A DNA stretch of 64,000 nt from contig JAUTXW010000936.1 of NCBI GenBank assembly GCA_030620095.1, forward strand, positions 744,001-808,000, in the 5' to 3' direction. The translations under genes were made by a program, and so were the position numbers. Below the pieces are notes generated by a model that worked only from the letters and a program-made list of their open reading frames with translations, did no database searches and had not been told where the DNA came from. Of the stretch, positions 25,336 to 39,000 are shown one piece after another; the stretch's first letter is position 1, and each line of letters starts with the position of its first letter. Origin of the DNA: Kuschelorhynchus macadamiae (Eukaryota > Arthropoda > Insecta > Coleoptera > Curculionidae).

Positions 25336-25337
<2 letters not shown>
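23429..25337 (+). pseudogene. Penelope-like RT/GIY-YIG protein, copy a
   Basis: N-terminal part (LLWNRIETLAFWR equivalent, DVDKLVHNISSYSFSES) leads to TILPADKGNATVVMN (RT fingers), then a deletion that removes the YGLPKIHKP and DVKSLYPSIP blocks and breaks the frame. The frame resumes with MDGAPMGSSLSPVVANLFM (motif B), RYVDDIFIIW (motif C), PFLDVLV, RKPTHTDRYLNAKSHH, and then the GIY-YIG endonuclease (YSIPCQDCEKLYVGQTNRR, ARVEEH, HHQETGH), finishing in a basic YNLRPRVGV tail. TAA at 23822 and the deletion make it inactive. Confidence 0.88.
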
Positions 25338-27830
<2,493 letters not shown>

Positions 27831-28660
27831 ATAAAAACCACCACCTTCTATCTTTAAAAATAAGGTATATATCGCACAAAATTGCCGAAAATGAGATACC
27901 CTGTACCTTAACAGAACAATACATATTTGGTTAAGTAAACTTTATTGTCATTACTTCTGGCTTCAATTCATATGACTAATACCAATAGAAAACTCCCATC
28001 CATCGTTATATAACTCACAATGGGAAGATAATCTAGTGTTCTCTACCTCAAAGAAGTTTTGAACTAACACTATCGTTCTAGTTAATTCACTGAGAGCTTT
28101 CTACCTCGCGAGAATAGACTTTGCAAGTTAACCGACATGGGAATAATAGTTTATCCGTTCTTTTAACGGCATTATTCTGACTCCTAGATCAATAATAGCG
28201 CAGCTGGGAATAATTTTCATTCGACGGGCTTTAGCAGCTCTGAAAATACAATAAGATGCCAGTTAACAAATATGCTATACAGTATAATAAGGTCTAGAAA
28301 CCTAAAATATACCGGAAAGAAGCAATATTAAAAAAAAAATGACCAAAAGCACGTCGACTTTTTAAATTTCCCATAGTTTAGGAACACTCATTTGTTTCTA
28401 TGTTGACATCTGTCAAAGTGACTCTTCCTGAGTATGTACATTAAATTTGATGTCCTTTCGTCAGCTCGTTTGAAGATGGCAGGTCCTAAAATTTAGAAAT
28501 TTATTAAAAAGAATATTTTGTTTTCCATAACTTCTAATTTACAATTTTGCAGATTTTTTAAAATTTTCCTACGAGGAGATAGTCATAAATATGTCAAACT
28601 GCAGGTTGATACGATTTCGTCACGTTTTTATTTTTTTCTTCAAACGTATAAAATAAAAAA
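27831..28660. other. Non-coding stretch
   Basis: Moderate GC in 27950-28260; no ORF or element recognised. Confidence 0.4.
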
Positions 28661-28667
28661 AAATTCG

Positions 28668-28745
28668 TCTGCTTCAAATTTGAATTGAAGTTTAGGATGG
28701 AAACTATTAATTAACTATTAAACTTCAATTCACATTTGAAGCAGA
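28668..28745. repeat. Short fold-back at the PLE D 5' junction
   Basis: 27-bp arms (28668-28694 and 28719-28745) around a 24-bp loop, with one mismatch. The right arm (AACTTCAATTCACATTTGAA) runs directly into PLE D coding sequence. Confidence 0.85.
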
Positions 28746-28749
28746 AGAA

Positions 28750-30060
28750 AATAACCAAATAATTTTTTTAGATTTAACCATAATCACTCAAACTAACAAT
28801 AATTTAAAAACAAAATGGTTTACGAAAGAAACATGGTCTGGACGATACCTTAAGTTTAATTCTCATCATCCCAATAATCAAATAAGAAGTGTCGTAATTG
28901 GTCTAACTGATCGTGCTATAGCCCTCACGTCACCTGAATATTGCCCCGAAACTCCCCAAAAAGTAATAAATATCTTAAAATCTAATCATTTTCCTGAAAG
29001 GTTTATCAAAAAAATAATTAAACAAAGAACGCACAAACATTATAACCAAACTAATCAATTAAAACAAGATAACATTAAAAAATATATGTAGCAATACCTT
29101 ACACAAATCAGTTATCAGAAAAAATAAAGTACATTTTAGGAAAACATAATGTAATTGCATGTTACAAAGCACACAATTTAATTGGTTCTTTGTTTACTAC
29201 ACTAAAAAGTAAAGTACCAAAAAATAAAAAATCTAATCTAATCTACTCAGTACCCTGTTTAAACTGCTCAGCAAAATATATAGGCATGATTACTCAACTA
29301 TTGGAGAATAGGTTGAAGGGACACAAGTATAAAAAAAATGCATCGACAACCTTACACAAACACGAAAAAACAGAAAAACATGAATTTGATTACGCCATCC
29401 AATATCAAAATATTAGATACTGACAATAAATATCATAAACTTATTATAAAAGAAATGCTTCATATAAAAAAAAGAAAAATACGCTGTTAATGACAAGCAA
29501 GACGTAAATAATCTAAGCCAAATTTACCACACCTTAATACGTGCATTAATAACAAAATATAAATAATTTCTCCATCACCTATATTTATTAATTTACAATA
29601 GATTTAAATCGTTATCTCGAATTACTGAGTCTACTTTGACTAAGCCTTAAAAAAAAAAGGAAAAAAATATATTCTTGAAGTGTTGATTTTTAAACAAATT
29701 AGTTGGCAAGCAGATTAGCAACCGAGAAGTAAACAATAAACATTTTTCGAGGTATGTACCAATTTCTGTTCCTGTTTTTGTCCCATTTTCGTTTAAATTT
29801 TAAAATGTATTGTTCCTTTTTATTCTAAGATATACGAAATTTTAAATGTAAGTTTTATATCAATGCTTTATAACAATTTGTAAAATTTCAAAATTATTTT
29901 AGGTTTAACATGTAATTTCAAAATGGAAAAAAACTTAAATAATAAATAAAACCTTTCGAAAAAGCCTACTAAGACGGGCGAAACGTTAAGGAAATAGCAA
30001 CTTTCATTATAAAACATAAACCTATACCCAAGAAAACAAACACTATATTATAATATTTAA
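28750..30060 (+). mobile_element. 5'-truncated Penelope-like element D
   Basis: Post-RT and GIY-YIG coding remains at 28768-29600, then a 3' region with a degenerate hammerhead-like half-motif (GCC...GGGCGAAACGTT at about 29963-29987, flanked by CCTT/AAGG). RT catalytic motifs are absent. (TA)n starts about 30 bp downstream. Confidence 0.75.
28768..29600 (+). pseudogene. PLE D protein remnant (connection and GIY-YIG domain)
   Basis: LDLTIITQTNNNLKTKWFTK, ETWSGRYLKFNSHHPNNQIR and RSVVIGLTDRAIALTSPEY correspond to the stretch after the RT of PLEs. After a stop at 29087-29089, a shifted frame gives NLIYSVPCLNCSAKYIGM (GIY-YIG N-terminus), then ENRLKGHKYKK, LHKHEKTEKHEFD, and KYHKLIIKEMLHI. It is a distinct lineage from copies a and b. 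Confidence 0.75.
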
Positions 30061-30086
30061 GGCTTAAGAAAAGGAGAATTATATTC

Positions 30087-30089
<3 letters not shown>

Positions 30090-30141
<52 letters not shown>
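30090..30141. repeat. (TA)n tract left of E3
   Basis: Pure TA run, ending at the E3 terminus ACAGTGTGTATCAGCCA. Confidence 0.95.
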
Positions 30142-30145
<4 letters not shown>

Positions 30146-30164
30146 TGTGTATCAGCCATATGGA

Positions 30165-30169
<5 letters not shown>

Positions 30170-30224
<55 letters not shown>

Positions 30225-30248
30225 ATATATATATATATATATATATAT
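30170..30248. repeat. (TA)n tract inside the E3 left terminus
   Basis: TA run broken by 'aac' near 30222; it replaces TIR sequence that the right end retains. Confidence 0.95.
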
Positions 30249-30579
30249 CTTTTCAAATTTATTTTTATTTTATTTATATTTATTATTATTCATGAAAGTG
30301 GCTCTGGTTATTGAACTATTTATTTGATTACAAAAATTCGCTACAACACACTCAATACTTATTTACCATTTAGGTCTTCATATTAAGAATGTAAGCAAAA
30401 ACCATTTTAGCGTTTCTTTTTATTGATATGGAACAAAAAGAGCCAGTTTTGTTTACTTTTAAGTTTTGTTTACTTTTGTGTAAAATGCCTGGCCTTTCTC
30501 TTTGCAAGACAGTAGTTGTCAGTGTCAGTGTCATAGTCTTTTGAATTTCGTTAACTGCATAATACCTAATATCAGAAAA

Positions 30580-31668
30580 ATGGTTCATTTAACAGAAATG
30601 CATAAAATAACAATTCTACAAATGATTTGTTATGGAGATAACACACGAACACAAGTGGAAGTTGCTCGCTTATTTCATGAAAAATTTCCAAATTTGCCGC
30701 ATATATCCCAAGGGACAATTAGTAAAATAGAAAAGCAGTTTCGCGAGCTTGGACATGTGAGGCAGATAAAAAAAGCAGCTGCCAATTCAATAAATGATGA
30801 TACTAAATTGGATATTATGCTTGAGTTTGAGGAAAACCCACATATTTCTAGTCGACAAGCCGCCGCAATGTTCGATATTAGCCATTCGTCCATTATTCGA
30901 ACATTAAAAGAAAATAAAATGCATCCCTATAAAGTGATACCAACTCAGGAGCTCATGGAAGACGATTATGATAATGAGAACTTATTTTTGTGAACAAATG
31001 ATGGCTATGTTAGATAACAATGTTATTCAATTAGAACATGTTTTGTTTTCGGATGAGTGCACCTTTACACTTCACGGTCATGTAAATCGTCAAAATTGCC
31101 GCTATTGGTCTAGGGAAAATCCTCACTGGATCAGAGAAAAACATACTCAATATCCTGAAAAGGTTAATATTTGGGCAGGAATTGTTAGGGATCATATCAT
31201 AGGCCCCTTTTTCATTGACGGCAATTTGAATGGCGATAATTATTTAGCACTGCTCCAAAATAATGTCGTGCCAACTTTGACAAATTTGTATCCGGATCCA
31301 GCAAACCCACAAGTTCCAGCGAATATGATATGGTTTCAGCAAGATGGAGCACCGCCCCATTACCAAATTAATGTCCGGCAGTACCTCAACGGAATATTTC
31401 CAAATCGGTGGATAGGGAGACGAGGATCGATAGAATGGCCAGCGCGATCCCCTGATCTGACGCCATTAGACTTTTTCTTTGGGGACATATTAAAAATGTT
31501 GTATACAAAACTAAACCCCTCGACTTAGCTGACTTAAGAAAACGAATAACGCTTGCGATTAGATCGGTCACGCCTGAGATGCTAAATAACGTTAGAAGAA
31601 ATTTCTATTTAAGATTAGGAATTTGCCAAGACGTTCGCGGCGAGCATATTCAACAGTTCCTAAATTAA
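30580..31668 (+). pseudogene. DD41D mariner transposase of E3, two frameshifts
   Basis: Starts at ATG 30580 (MVHLTEMHKITILQM) with a bipartite HTH (QGTISKIEKQF; SRQAAAMFDISHSSI). A first frameshift near 30975 falls in the DDYD region. The second segment has HVLFSDECTF (Asp 1), WFQQDGAPPHY (Asp 2) and SPDLTPLDFFF; a second frameshift breaks the FLWG word at about 31480, after which GHIKNVVYKTKP and VRRNFYLRLGICQ lead to TAA 31666. All three catalytic residues survive with 41-residue spacing. It is clearly related to E2 (RQNCRYWS and HTQYPEK are shared). Confidence 0.9.
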
Positions 31669-31965
31669 CTTTTTACTTTTCTTTATACATTATGAAGAAA
31701 TAAATAATTTTATTTTTTTAATCTTAATTTTTGCAATAAATTTGAAAACACTTAATATTGCCGAAATAGTTGAAGATAGGTATATAACAAACCATAAAAT
31801 ATGTTTAGAATCTCCTAAAGAATCCAAAAATTAAATAATATCCGGGGTGTTGCATTTGAAATAAGAAAGTTGGCATTGACCACTGTTACAGGACACACCC
31901 TGTATAAAATGAGAACACGCCCCCATTTATTTATTATCGAATTTATTGCATTTGGCTGATACACA

Positions 31966-31969
<4 letters not shown>

Positions 31970-32010
<41 letters not shown>
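31970..32010. repeat. (TA)n tract right of E3
   Basis: TA run from the E3 end to 'catatacatgc'. Confidence 0.95.
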
Positions 32011-32750
<740 letters not shown>

Positions 32751-32847
32751 AAAAAATTAAAAACATGATATCTTAATTTTTTAAATGGAATGTATAGTAT
32801 TTTAATATTTTAGACTATTCGTGACCCAAAACCCTATCTTTCGTTAT

Positions 32848-32942
32848 AAAACGAAAGTCTCTATTCGGACGCGAGAAAGAAAGCTTCGAAAATGCCAAAT
32901 GTGATTTTGGCGAAACGTCAGCAAAACTGTTCTTTTCAGAAC

Positions 32943-32945
<3 letters not shown>
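32848..32945 (+). repeat. Solo fragment of the PLE a/b terminal repeat
   Basis: From AGTCTCTATTCGGACGCGAG to TTCAGAACGACA it matches the inner part of the terminal repeats at 25336, 40965 and 43574, then passes straight into (TA)n, where the other copies continue for about 40 bp more. Confidence 0.85.

Positions 32946-33021
<76 letters not shown>
32946..33021. repeat. (TA)n tract
   Basis: Pure TA run after the PLE fragment. Confidence 0.97.
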
Positions 33022-33024
<3 letters not shown>

Positions 33025-33494
33025 TGAAAGGTGTATTTATATGCTGTAACTCGCATACCGGCTTTTTAGCACTTTGACTAATAAATCGTATTCAGAGATG
33101 AGAATGCCGAATCTTATAGATTATTAAAACTCATTCATTTTCCCAACATAAACAAAGTGTATCTTTCCCTGCAGTTAAACATTTCCGAGTAAACAAGTTT
33201 CACTGGCGCACGTAAACCAAAGCCTAAATCTAAACACTAACAAAAACTGTGCCTCTGGGAAATTATTTTTATTACAATGTCAGAAGGTAACCGAGGTGCT
33301 TCTTAATAATTAAAGAGATCCGTGACCAACATTTTAAGAGTCTATTTTCCTTCTGTGCAAGATACAGTGAAGTTTACCGTTGGTTTAGAACCTGCTAGGG
33401 TTTTGGATTTTGTTTTTCTTCAAAGGTGTAATTAAATACGTTTAAAACCATAAGTATATATATTAATCATCTGAATATATTTGTTTGAAAACAA

Positions 33495-33496
<2 letters not shown>
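33022..33496. other. Non-coding stretch
   Basis: No ORF or element. 'gggaaattattttt...agtcagaag'-like words near 33260 recur loosely near 62110. Confidence 0.35.

Positions 33497-33549
<53 letters not shown>
33497..33549. repeat. (TA)n tract
   Basis: TA run of about 50 bp. Confidence 0.95.
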
Positions 33550-33553
<4 letters not shown>

Positions 33554-34187
33554 GATAAATCGATCAAGAAAAATCAAAATTAAATCATTTTAAAATTTGA
33601 AAGTTCGACGTTTTTCAACACAAAAGAGATATAGAAGTGCGTTACAAGAAAGAAATGTAAACATATATATACAGGGTGTCTACGAATAACCCCTACAAAA
33701 TGAATAGGGTGATTGTAGATAAAAAAAACATGAAAACATTTTCATAAGAACCAAGGTCAGGAAATGCTTCGTTACGGGGATACAGGGTGTTGAAATATAA
33801 ATTTTATATTATTTTTTAATATCCGTTGCAAATAATAAATTTTTCTCACGAAATTGGTCATTCGGGGTACATTTTGGGTGAGGAATAATAATTTGGTATT
33901 AGATTTCATGTGACACTTAGAGAGCGCTTCGTACTAACTTTTTTAGCGATGTACTTCTGTTAGTTTGAAGGGAAAATGTAATTCTTTTAGTAGAACGTAG
34001 TATACTTTTTTTGCTAAGGAAAGTGTGAGTATTTATTCATAAAAAGAGGTATACTTACTCAACAATGCTAGAAAACCGTTCTTAACAATAATAAACGCGT
34101 GTAATTTTTGACAAAATTAATTGTTATTGACATATTGATAATTTGATTTAATTGAAAATTAGATTTTAATCTACATTTTAAAAAAAA

Positions 34188-34244
34188 ATGGTTTCGTTTA
34201 GTAATGAAGAATATGCAGATATGCATTTAAGGGAAGTTCAGTGA
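34188..34244 (+). pseudogene. DD41D transposase N-terminal stub
   Basis: The 18 codons after ATG 34188 read VSFSNEEYADMHL, a standard start of rosa-like transposases (compare NIEYADML in E5). The rest of the gene has been lost. Confidence 0.75.
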
Positions 34245-34309
34245 AACGCTTGAGCGGCACAACGTAGATAAGGATCTCCTTGGAAACCTTAAGACAAAGT
34301 CGTCTCGAA

Positions 34310-34840
34310 GGAGAGGAGTGGCATCTGTGAAATTAGCTGTAATGACTGCGATCTAAAATATGTTGGGCAAACTAAACGCTCCATAAACATTCGCTTTAAA
34401 GAACACATGGCACATTTACGATACGGAAGAACAGCAGTCTAGCGTTGCCCAACATGCTTTAGAAAACAATCACCAAATAGGAATAAATAATCTTAAGTTG
34501 ATTAAAAATGTATCTAATAATAGATTATTGGATGCATTTGAGAGTATAGAAAAAGTTAAATGTGGTAAGAAAGCACTAAATAAAGACAGAGGGCCTAGTC
34601 CCTATAGTCCCCTCTATTGTTTACTTGACAACGGTGCAATCGGGTGCAACCAAGTGTCACCACATTTACCTATAAATAGTCTCGGTTAGGATAAGTTACT
34701 TTAGTTTATATCATCTGCTGATGATGCTAACTTGGTTAGCGAAACGCCTGTCCAGAACTTAACAAGTTGTGGTGTAGTGTGGTTAGAACTCTTGTATTTT
34801 GATCTTTAATTTTGTATTGTCTTGAAATAAATACACCTTA
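34310..34840 (+). mobile_element. Penelope-like element F, 3' fragment inside E4
   Basis: GIY-YIG remains read SGICEISCNDCDLKYVGQTK, then RFKEHMAHLRYG; a frame break follows, then VAQHALENNHQIG and a C-terminal tail LIKNVSNNRLLDAFESIEKV (34498-34689). A hammerhead-like motif closes the fragment, followed by an A-rich end near 34850. The lineage differs from a/b, D and E. Confidence 0.8.
34714..34756 (+). ncRNA. Hammerhead-ribozyme-like motif of PLE F
   Basis: Helix I TCTG (34714-34717) with CAGA (34753-34756); CTGATGA (34718-34724); one extra T; helix II GCTAAC/GTTAGC with a TTG loop; GAAAC (34741-34745); loop GCCT; cleavage triplet GTC (34750-34752). All required parts are present with a two-pair helix III. 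Confidence 0.7.
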
Positions 34841-35186
34841 GTTTATTATTATTAAAAAAAAAGTTTTCCTTGCACCGGCGCATAACCTTGCAAATTGCTT
34901 GAGAACAGTTACCTCTAGCGTTGTTGAGTAAGTAGAGCTTTTTTGCATAGAAAAGGTATAAGAATAATTTGTATTCGTAAAAAAACCCAGAAGTGCATCG
35001 CCAAAAAAAGCTAGGACAAATTTACATCGATAATAGTAGCTTACGTAGCGCCCTCTAAGTATCACATGAGATCTAATACCAGATTATGATTCCTCGCCCA
35101 AAAAATACCCCGAATGCCCAAATTCGTGAGAAAATTTTATTATTTGCAACAGATATTTAGATATAGATTTTTTTATGTAGTATAAA

Positions 35187-35304
<118 letters not shown>

Positions 35305-35507
35305 GATAGGTTCTTGGAAGCTTGATTCATAAAATAATTAAACTTTAGAGGTTTAATTCAGATTTAATTTCTGCATTTGGTTATTCCAATCTTTCGTTAG
35401 CGTTTGTCACCTTTTTTAATGGATCCAAGACATAATTTTTTTTAATACATGAAGTAAGTAGATTCTAATTCAAAAACACATCACGAAAGTCACTAAGTAT
35501 CACGAGT

Positions 35508-35511
<4 letters not shown>

Positions 35512-35557
<46 letters not shown>
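35512..35557. repeat. (TA)n tract
   Basis: Pure TA run of 46 bp. Confidence 0.95.
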
Positions 35558-35560
<3 letters not shown>

Positions 35561-35764
35561 TTATTTTTAATTCGCACCAAAATTTTACAAATGTATCTAT
35601 TTCTATATCACATCTAATTTTTGTGCAAAATTTAAAACCTATTATTCGATTGTTAACGAAAGGAGAATGAGTATGCAAAATATAGTATCCGGTTTCTACC
35701 ACCTACATACGTACGTACACTTTGAAATTATAAGAGCTACGTATTTCACAGTCGGCCATGTTAT

Positions 35765-36046
35765 TTATCCTCTTCTCGTGAAATTTATAGCAGCCCATCT
35801 GAACAAATTCGATAAAGTGTAATCAATTTTCTCCCTTATATCAGTTTCAGAAATTTCCGCCTGCTGATCGTAGATAACTACAGCCTTCAGAAACGGCAAA
35901 ATTCTATTTCTGCTTAACATGACTCTGCAGATAAGATTTGTAATATATACATTACCGGTTTGACCTGGTTCATTCGCAAACCCCAGTTTAATCCGATTTC
36001 TGGTTTCTTTATATTTCATATACGCCATATTTAAATGTATTAACAT
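35765..36046 (-). CDS. Unrecognised 93-residue ORF
   Basis: I do not recognise this protein. It is mixed in composition (MAYMKYKETRNRIKLGFANE; then AVVIYDQQAEISETDIREK), without repeats or low complexity, and is the only non-TE-looking ORF of normal amino-acid content in 35-37 kb. No signal peptide or membrane segment is evident. It could be an exon, an element fragment or chance. Confidence 0.2.
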   Translation of the reverse strand: MLIHLNMAYMKYKETRNRIKLGFANEPGQTGNVYITNLICRVMLSRNRILPFLKAVVIYDQQAEISETDIREKIDYTLSNLFRWAAINFTRRG

Positions 36047-36049
36047 GAG

Positions 36050-37314
36050 AATGTACAGAAAAAAGTTAATTAATATTCTGCTTTTTTTCTACTACCCTGA
36101 GTTCATAGAAAATTTACATTAAATCGGTATAGTATCAATAAATGAATTTCGCAAAATTTTGCAGCAAGAATCTACACAATTTGCCATTGTACGATACCCT
36201 TTTGGTCATTAGTTTATATTCAGGAGTGCAGGTCTAGTTTTTAATATAGATTAAAACGTCGTTTGCTGAACATGATAGAGAGAATTCATGATATGTACCA
36301 ATAATTGGGTGCTAAAATTTAAGCAGCTGTATGAAAAATTAGATTTCTTAAATCCAAATAAAAATAAAATGCCTTTTACCGTTTCTATTAAAAATGTGTA
36401 CAACCCTGTAATAAAATCCTAGTCCTAAAAAAATCCTGCTTCTAAGGCTTGTCTAAGAGCGCAATTTCAAACAATTAACAGTTATTCCTGGTTCATAAAT
36501 TGACATTAATAATAATACTAATAACGATATTTATAATATTACTCATAATATTAATAGTATTAATAATCATATTTCTCGTAAAGGTTCTTATTTATACAAC
36601 AAGTATACAATAAATTTTCTTGAAAATAAACAAAAATAGAAAGGCGAGATTAAGTACGTTTATGCTCATAGTCTGTTTCAAGTAAATAAAAAAATGATAT
36701 TATTCTAAGGGACCTACTACATACAAACACCCATAATTGGGTTATTAAAATATAATAGAAAAATATAATATTTACATATATATATTTCACGGCGCAAAAA
36801 GCCAGAATCAAAGCAACTACCTACTAATTGTACAAGTTACAATTTTAAGAATATCTTAAATAATTTTTTTTTTCAATTTCTGCTGATGAACGTATTATTA
36901 GTGCTGTTGATCCATTATATTGGCAATCTGGTGAGAAAACAATTTTTTTAATATTTCTGTAGAGTGCGGGGCAGGGTTTAGAGTACCTTGAAAACGAGAA
37001 TTAAGATTTAAAACATCAGGCGGTAATTAATTTTATTATAAAGTTATAGAGGTGATTTACTTTTAATTATTGAGAAATAGAACATCATTCAGGCTTCTGT
37101 TGGTCATATTTTTTTATTTCATGAATCGATCTTTAACATGCATTTTGTAGTTACTGAATTTCTTAGACATACAGTCCATAGCAATATTCCATTATGTTTT
37201 CTACTCTCAACTATCATTCGTTTATATGTTATAAATAATTTAATGAAAAAAGTCACGTTTTCTCTCGTTGGTTTATAAAATCGAATCCAATGAAGCTATC
37301 ATGATGGTGTAAAG
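36050..37314. other. AT-rich non-coding stretch
   Basis: Low-complexity TAA/ATT runs at about 36505-36575; otherwise nothing recognised. Confidence 0.45.
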
Positions 37315-37438
37315 CAAGGGTCTTCAACCTTTTTTAGTGCAAGGGCCAAAAATCGATTTCACATCGTCCGAAGGGCCACAATAGTCAACAGTCAATTTCA
37401 AAGAGTAATAATCTTTATTGGTTAAAAAGTTCAATCAA

Positions 37439-38730
37439 TCAATGCGATTTTTGACAAGTTTGTGGTTTTATTTTTGTATTTGCAACTCGCAAACTTCCTT
37501 CTAGATGTGCGTCTGTAAGTCTCGACCTTGTTTTAGACTTCATATTCTTCATACGAGAAAACAGCTGCTCGCACACATATGTGCTCCCAAACACAGACAT
37601 CATTACCTGCGCATGTTTTCGGATTTCAAGAAACGAGTTTTGATCGACATATTTTGAATAAAAATCAAGAAGAACCTTGTCGAACTTGTCTTTCAGTTCC
37701 ACTGCAAGTCACTGTAAATCGATAAGCTCCATCTGATAATTTTCTGGCATGTCTTCAACGGATACACTGACTGGTCGGGCAAAGAGATTGATGTAATTTC
37801 ATTATCTTTGAAGTCAGAAAACCTTGATTGGACCTCTTTTTTCAATAAATCTGGTGCTGCGATATATTTATCCACATCTGTACATTTGCAACTCTTCAGT
37901 TTAGGAAAGTGCGTAAACTCTTTTTTTAACAAATTATTTTTCCATAAATCCAGTTTAAACTGAAATGCCTTCACAGTGTCAAGTAGGTTGTTGATGACAT
38001 TTTCACTTCCCTGTAGTTTGGTGTTCAAGTCATTGAGGTGCAGCGTGATGTCCGTGAGAAATCCAAAGTCGCGCAGCCAGTCGGGGTCTCTAAATTAAGG
38101 AACTGGTTTCCCTTTGGTTTCCATAAAGGAGCCGATTTCCTTCTTGAGTCCAAAAACGCTCAGCCAACAAACATCAGAAAAATATGTCACATCACTGGGT
38201 GAGGCCGCTTGATTCAATGAAGTTCACAGTTTTTAAGACCACTTTCATCACCTCATTGTGGATTTTGCACAAATATTTTGTTGATGAACGATACAATGGT
38301 AATGCCTGAAAGGAAGATTTTCTTTCTCATCAAACCCACGAGCCCCATCATTCTTTCTTACTATGGATGTTGCACCGTCTGTTACCACTGCAGAAAGGTT
38401 TGTCAATTCTAAATTATATCGTCTCAGTACTGTCATTAAACATTTATAAATATCACATCCTTTTGTAGTCCCTTTAATAGGAGAAAGGGCAGCCATCTCT
38501 TCAGTGATTTTAAAATTATTATCAATGCCTCAAATAAAAATCTAATTGAGCGGTAACGGTTAAATCTAATAACACCGGAGAAACTAACTTTTTAGGTTGT
38601 ATTCTTTTAAGGCTGAAAGGGATTCTTGACACACCAGACGGGTTTTTGATTAACACCAACGAACAAGTACAACTCAGTCCACTTTTCTTCACTAATTTTT
38701 CGTTTTTTACCCGAAATAGAAGTCATTTTT
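37439..38730 (-). pseudogene. hAT transposase, GTF2IRD2/ZBED-like, decayed
   Basis: Minus strand from about 38727: MTSISGKKRKISEEKWTELY and VNQKPVWCVKNPFQ (start of a BED-type finger), a large deletion, then the central part MAALSPIKGTTKGCDIYKCL and LSAVVTDGATSIV with HYHCIVHQQNICAK (38248-38496), FLRDITLHLNDLN-type remains, and the C-terminal dimerisation domain at 37439-37702 (MMSVFGSTYVCEQLFSRMK, SRLTDAHLEGSLRVA). Frame breaks occur near 38240, 38090, 38028 and 37700. This type of protein is abundant in insects as transposon copies and once in mammals as a domesticated gene; here it is a pseudogene. Confidence 0.82.
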
Positions 38731-38968
38731 AATGTCAAGGTAGAAGAAACCTTAATCCTCCGATAAAAATGTCCACGAAAAAACTGGACTTGCGCGACTG
38801 CACTCCACAATACAGTATCCGACTTACACGCGTCAAAACATAGTATACTCAACTCAATATAACCACTTATCACACAGGTAGCAACTTCACTGCTAGTTGG
38901 TACCCTTTCGTTTGTATCGCTTCGTTCGCTCTTGGGATTAGAACTGGCCGCTGCCATGTGACGCCGGC

Positions 38969-38980
38969 TTTATATAGGCC
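38969..38980 (-). promoter_or_regulatory. TATA box of the hAT remnant
   Basis: On the minus strand GGCCTATATAAAGCC lies upstream of the transposase reading frame, within a locally GC-rich patch. The first ATG (38957) is only about 14 bp downstream, so transcripts would normally start after it and use a later ATG, near 38727. Confidence 0.45.
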
Positions 38981-39000
38981 GAGCGCGTCAACTTTGAATC

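Larger units (their letters stand above)
30142..31969 (+). mobile_element. DD41D mariner element E3
   Basis: Outer ends ACAGTGTGTATCAGCCA (30142) and its inverse (to 31969), each bordering (TA)n. The left terminus is interrupted after about 28 bp by another TA tract (30170-30248). The right terminus keeps an inner 65-bp segment bounded by TACAGGGTGTGTCC and CAACACCCCGGATA, the same plan as in E2. Confidence 0.87.
33671..35186 (+). mobile_element. DD41D mariner element E4, gutted and carrying a PLE fragment
   Basis: The left terminus begins ACAGGGTGTCTACGAATAAC; a second ACAGGGTGTT lies at 33782. The right terminus (about 35040-35186) mirrors the inner part of the left (GTTGCAAATAATAAA, GGCATTCGGGGTA, CATGTGA-ACTTAGAG), but its outer part is replaced by (TA)n. 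Of the transposase only MVSFSNEEYADMHLREVQ remains (34188-34244), ended by TGA; PLE sequence then follows to about 34840. Confidence 0.8.
37315..39000 (-). mobile_element. hAT transposon remnant, GTF2IRD2-like
   Basis: The 3' end on the minus strand is marked at 37315 by CAAGGGTCTTCAACCTTTTT, a hAT-type terminus. The coding remains cover 37439-38730. The 5' terminus and target duplication could not be found. A promoter-like region lies at 38940-39000. Confidence 0.7.

Noticed and set aside
38607..38957. 116-residue ORF starting MAAASSNPKSERSD as a host gene
   Set aside because: Its start lies about 14 bp after a TATA box, so it would precede the transcript start; the later part reads as hAT transposase N-terminus.
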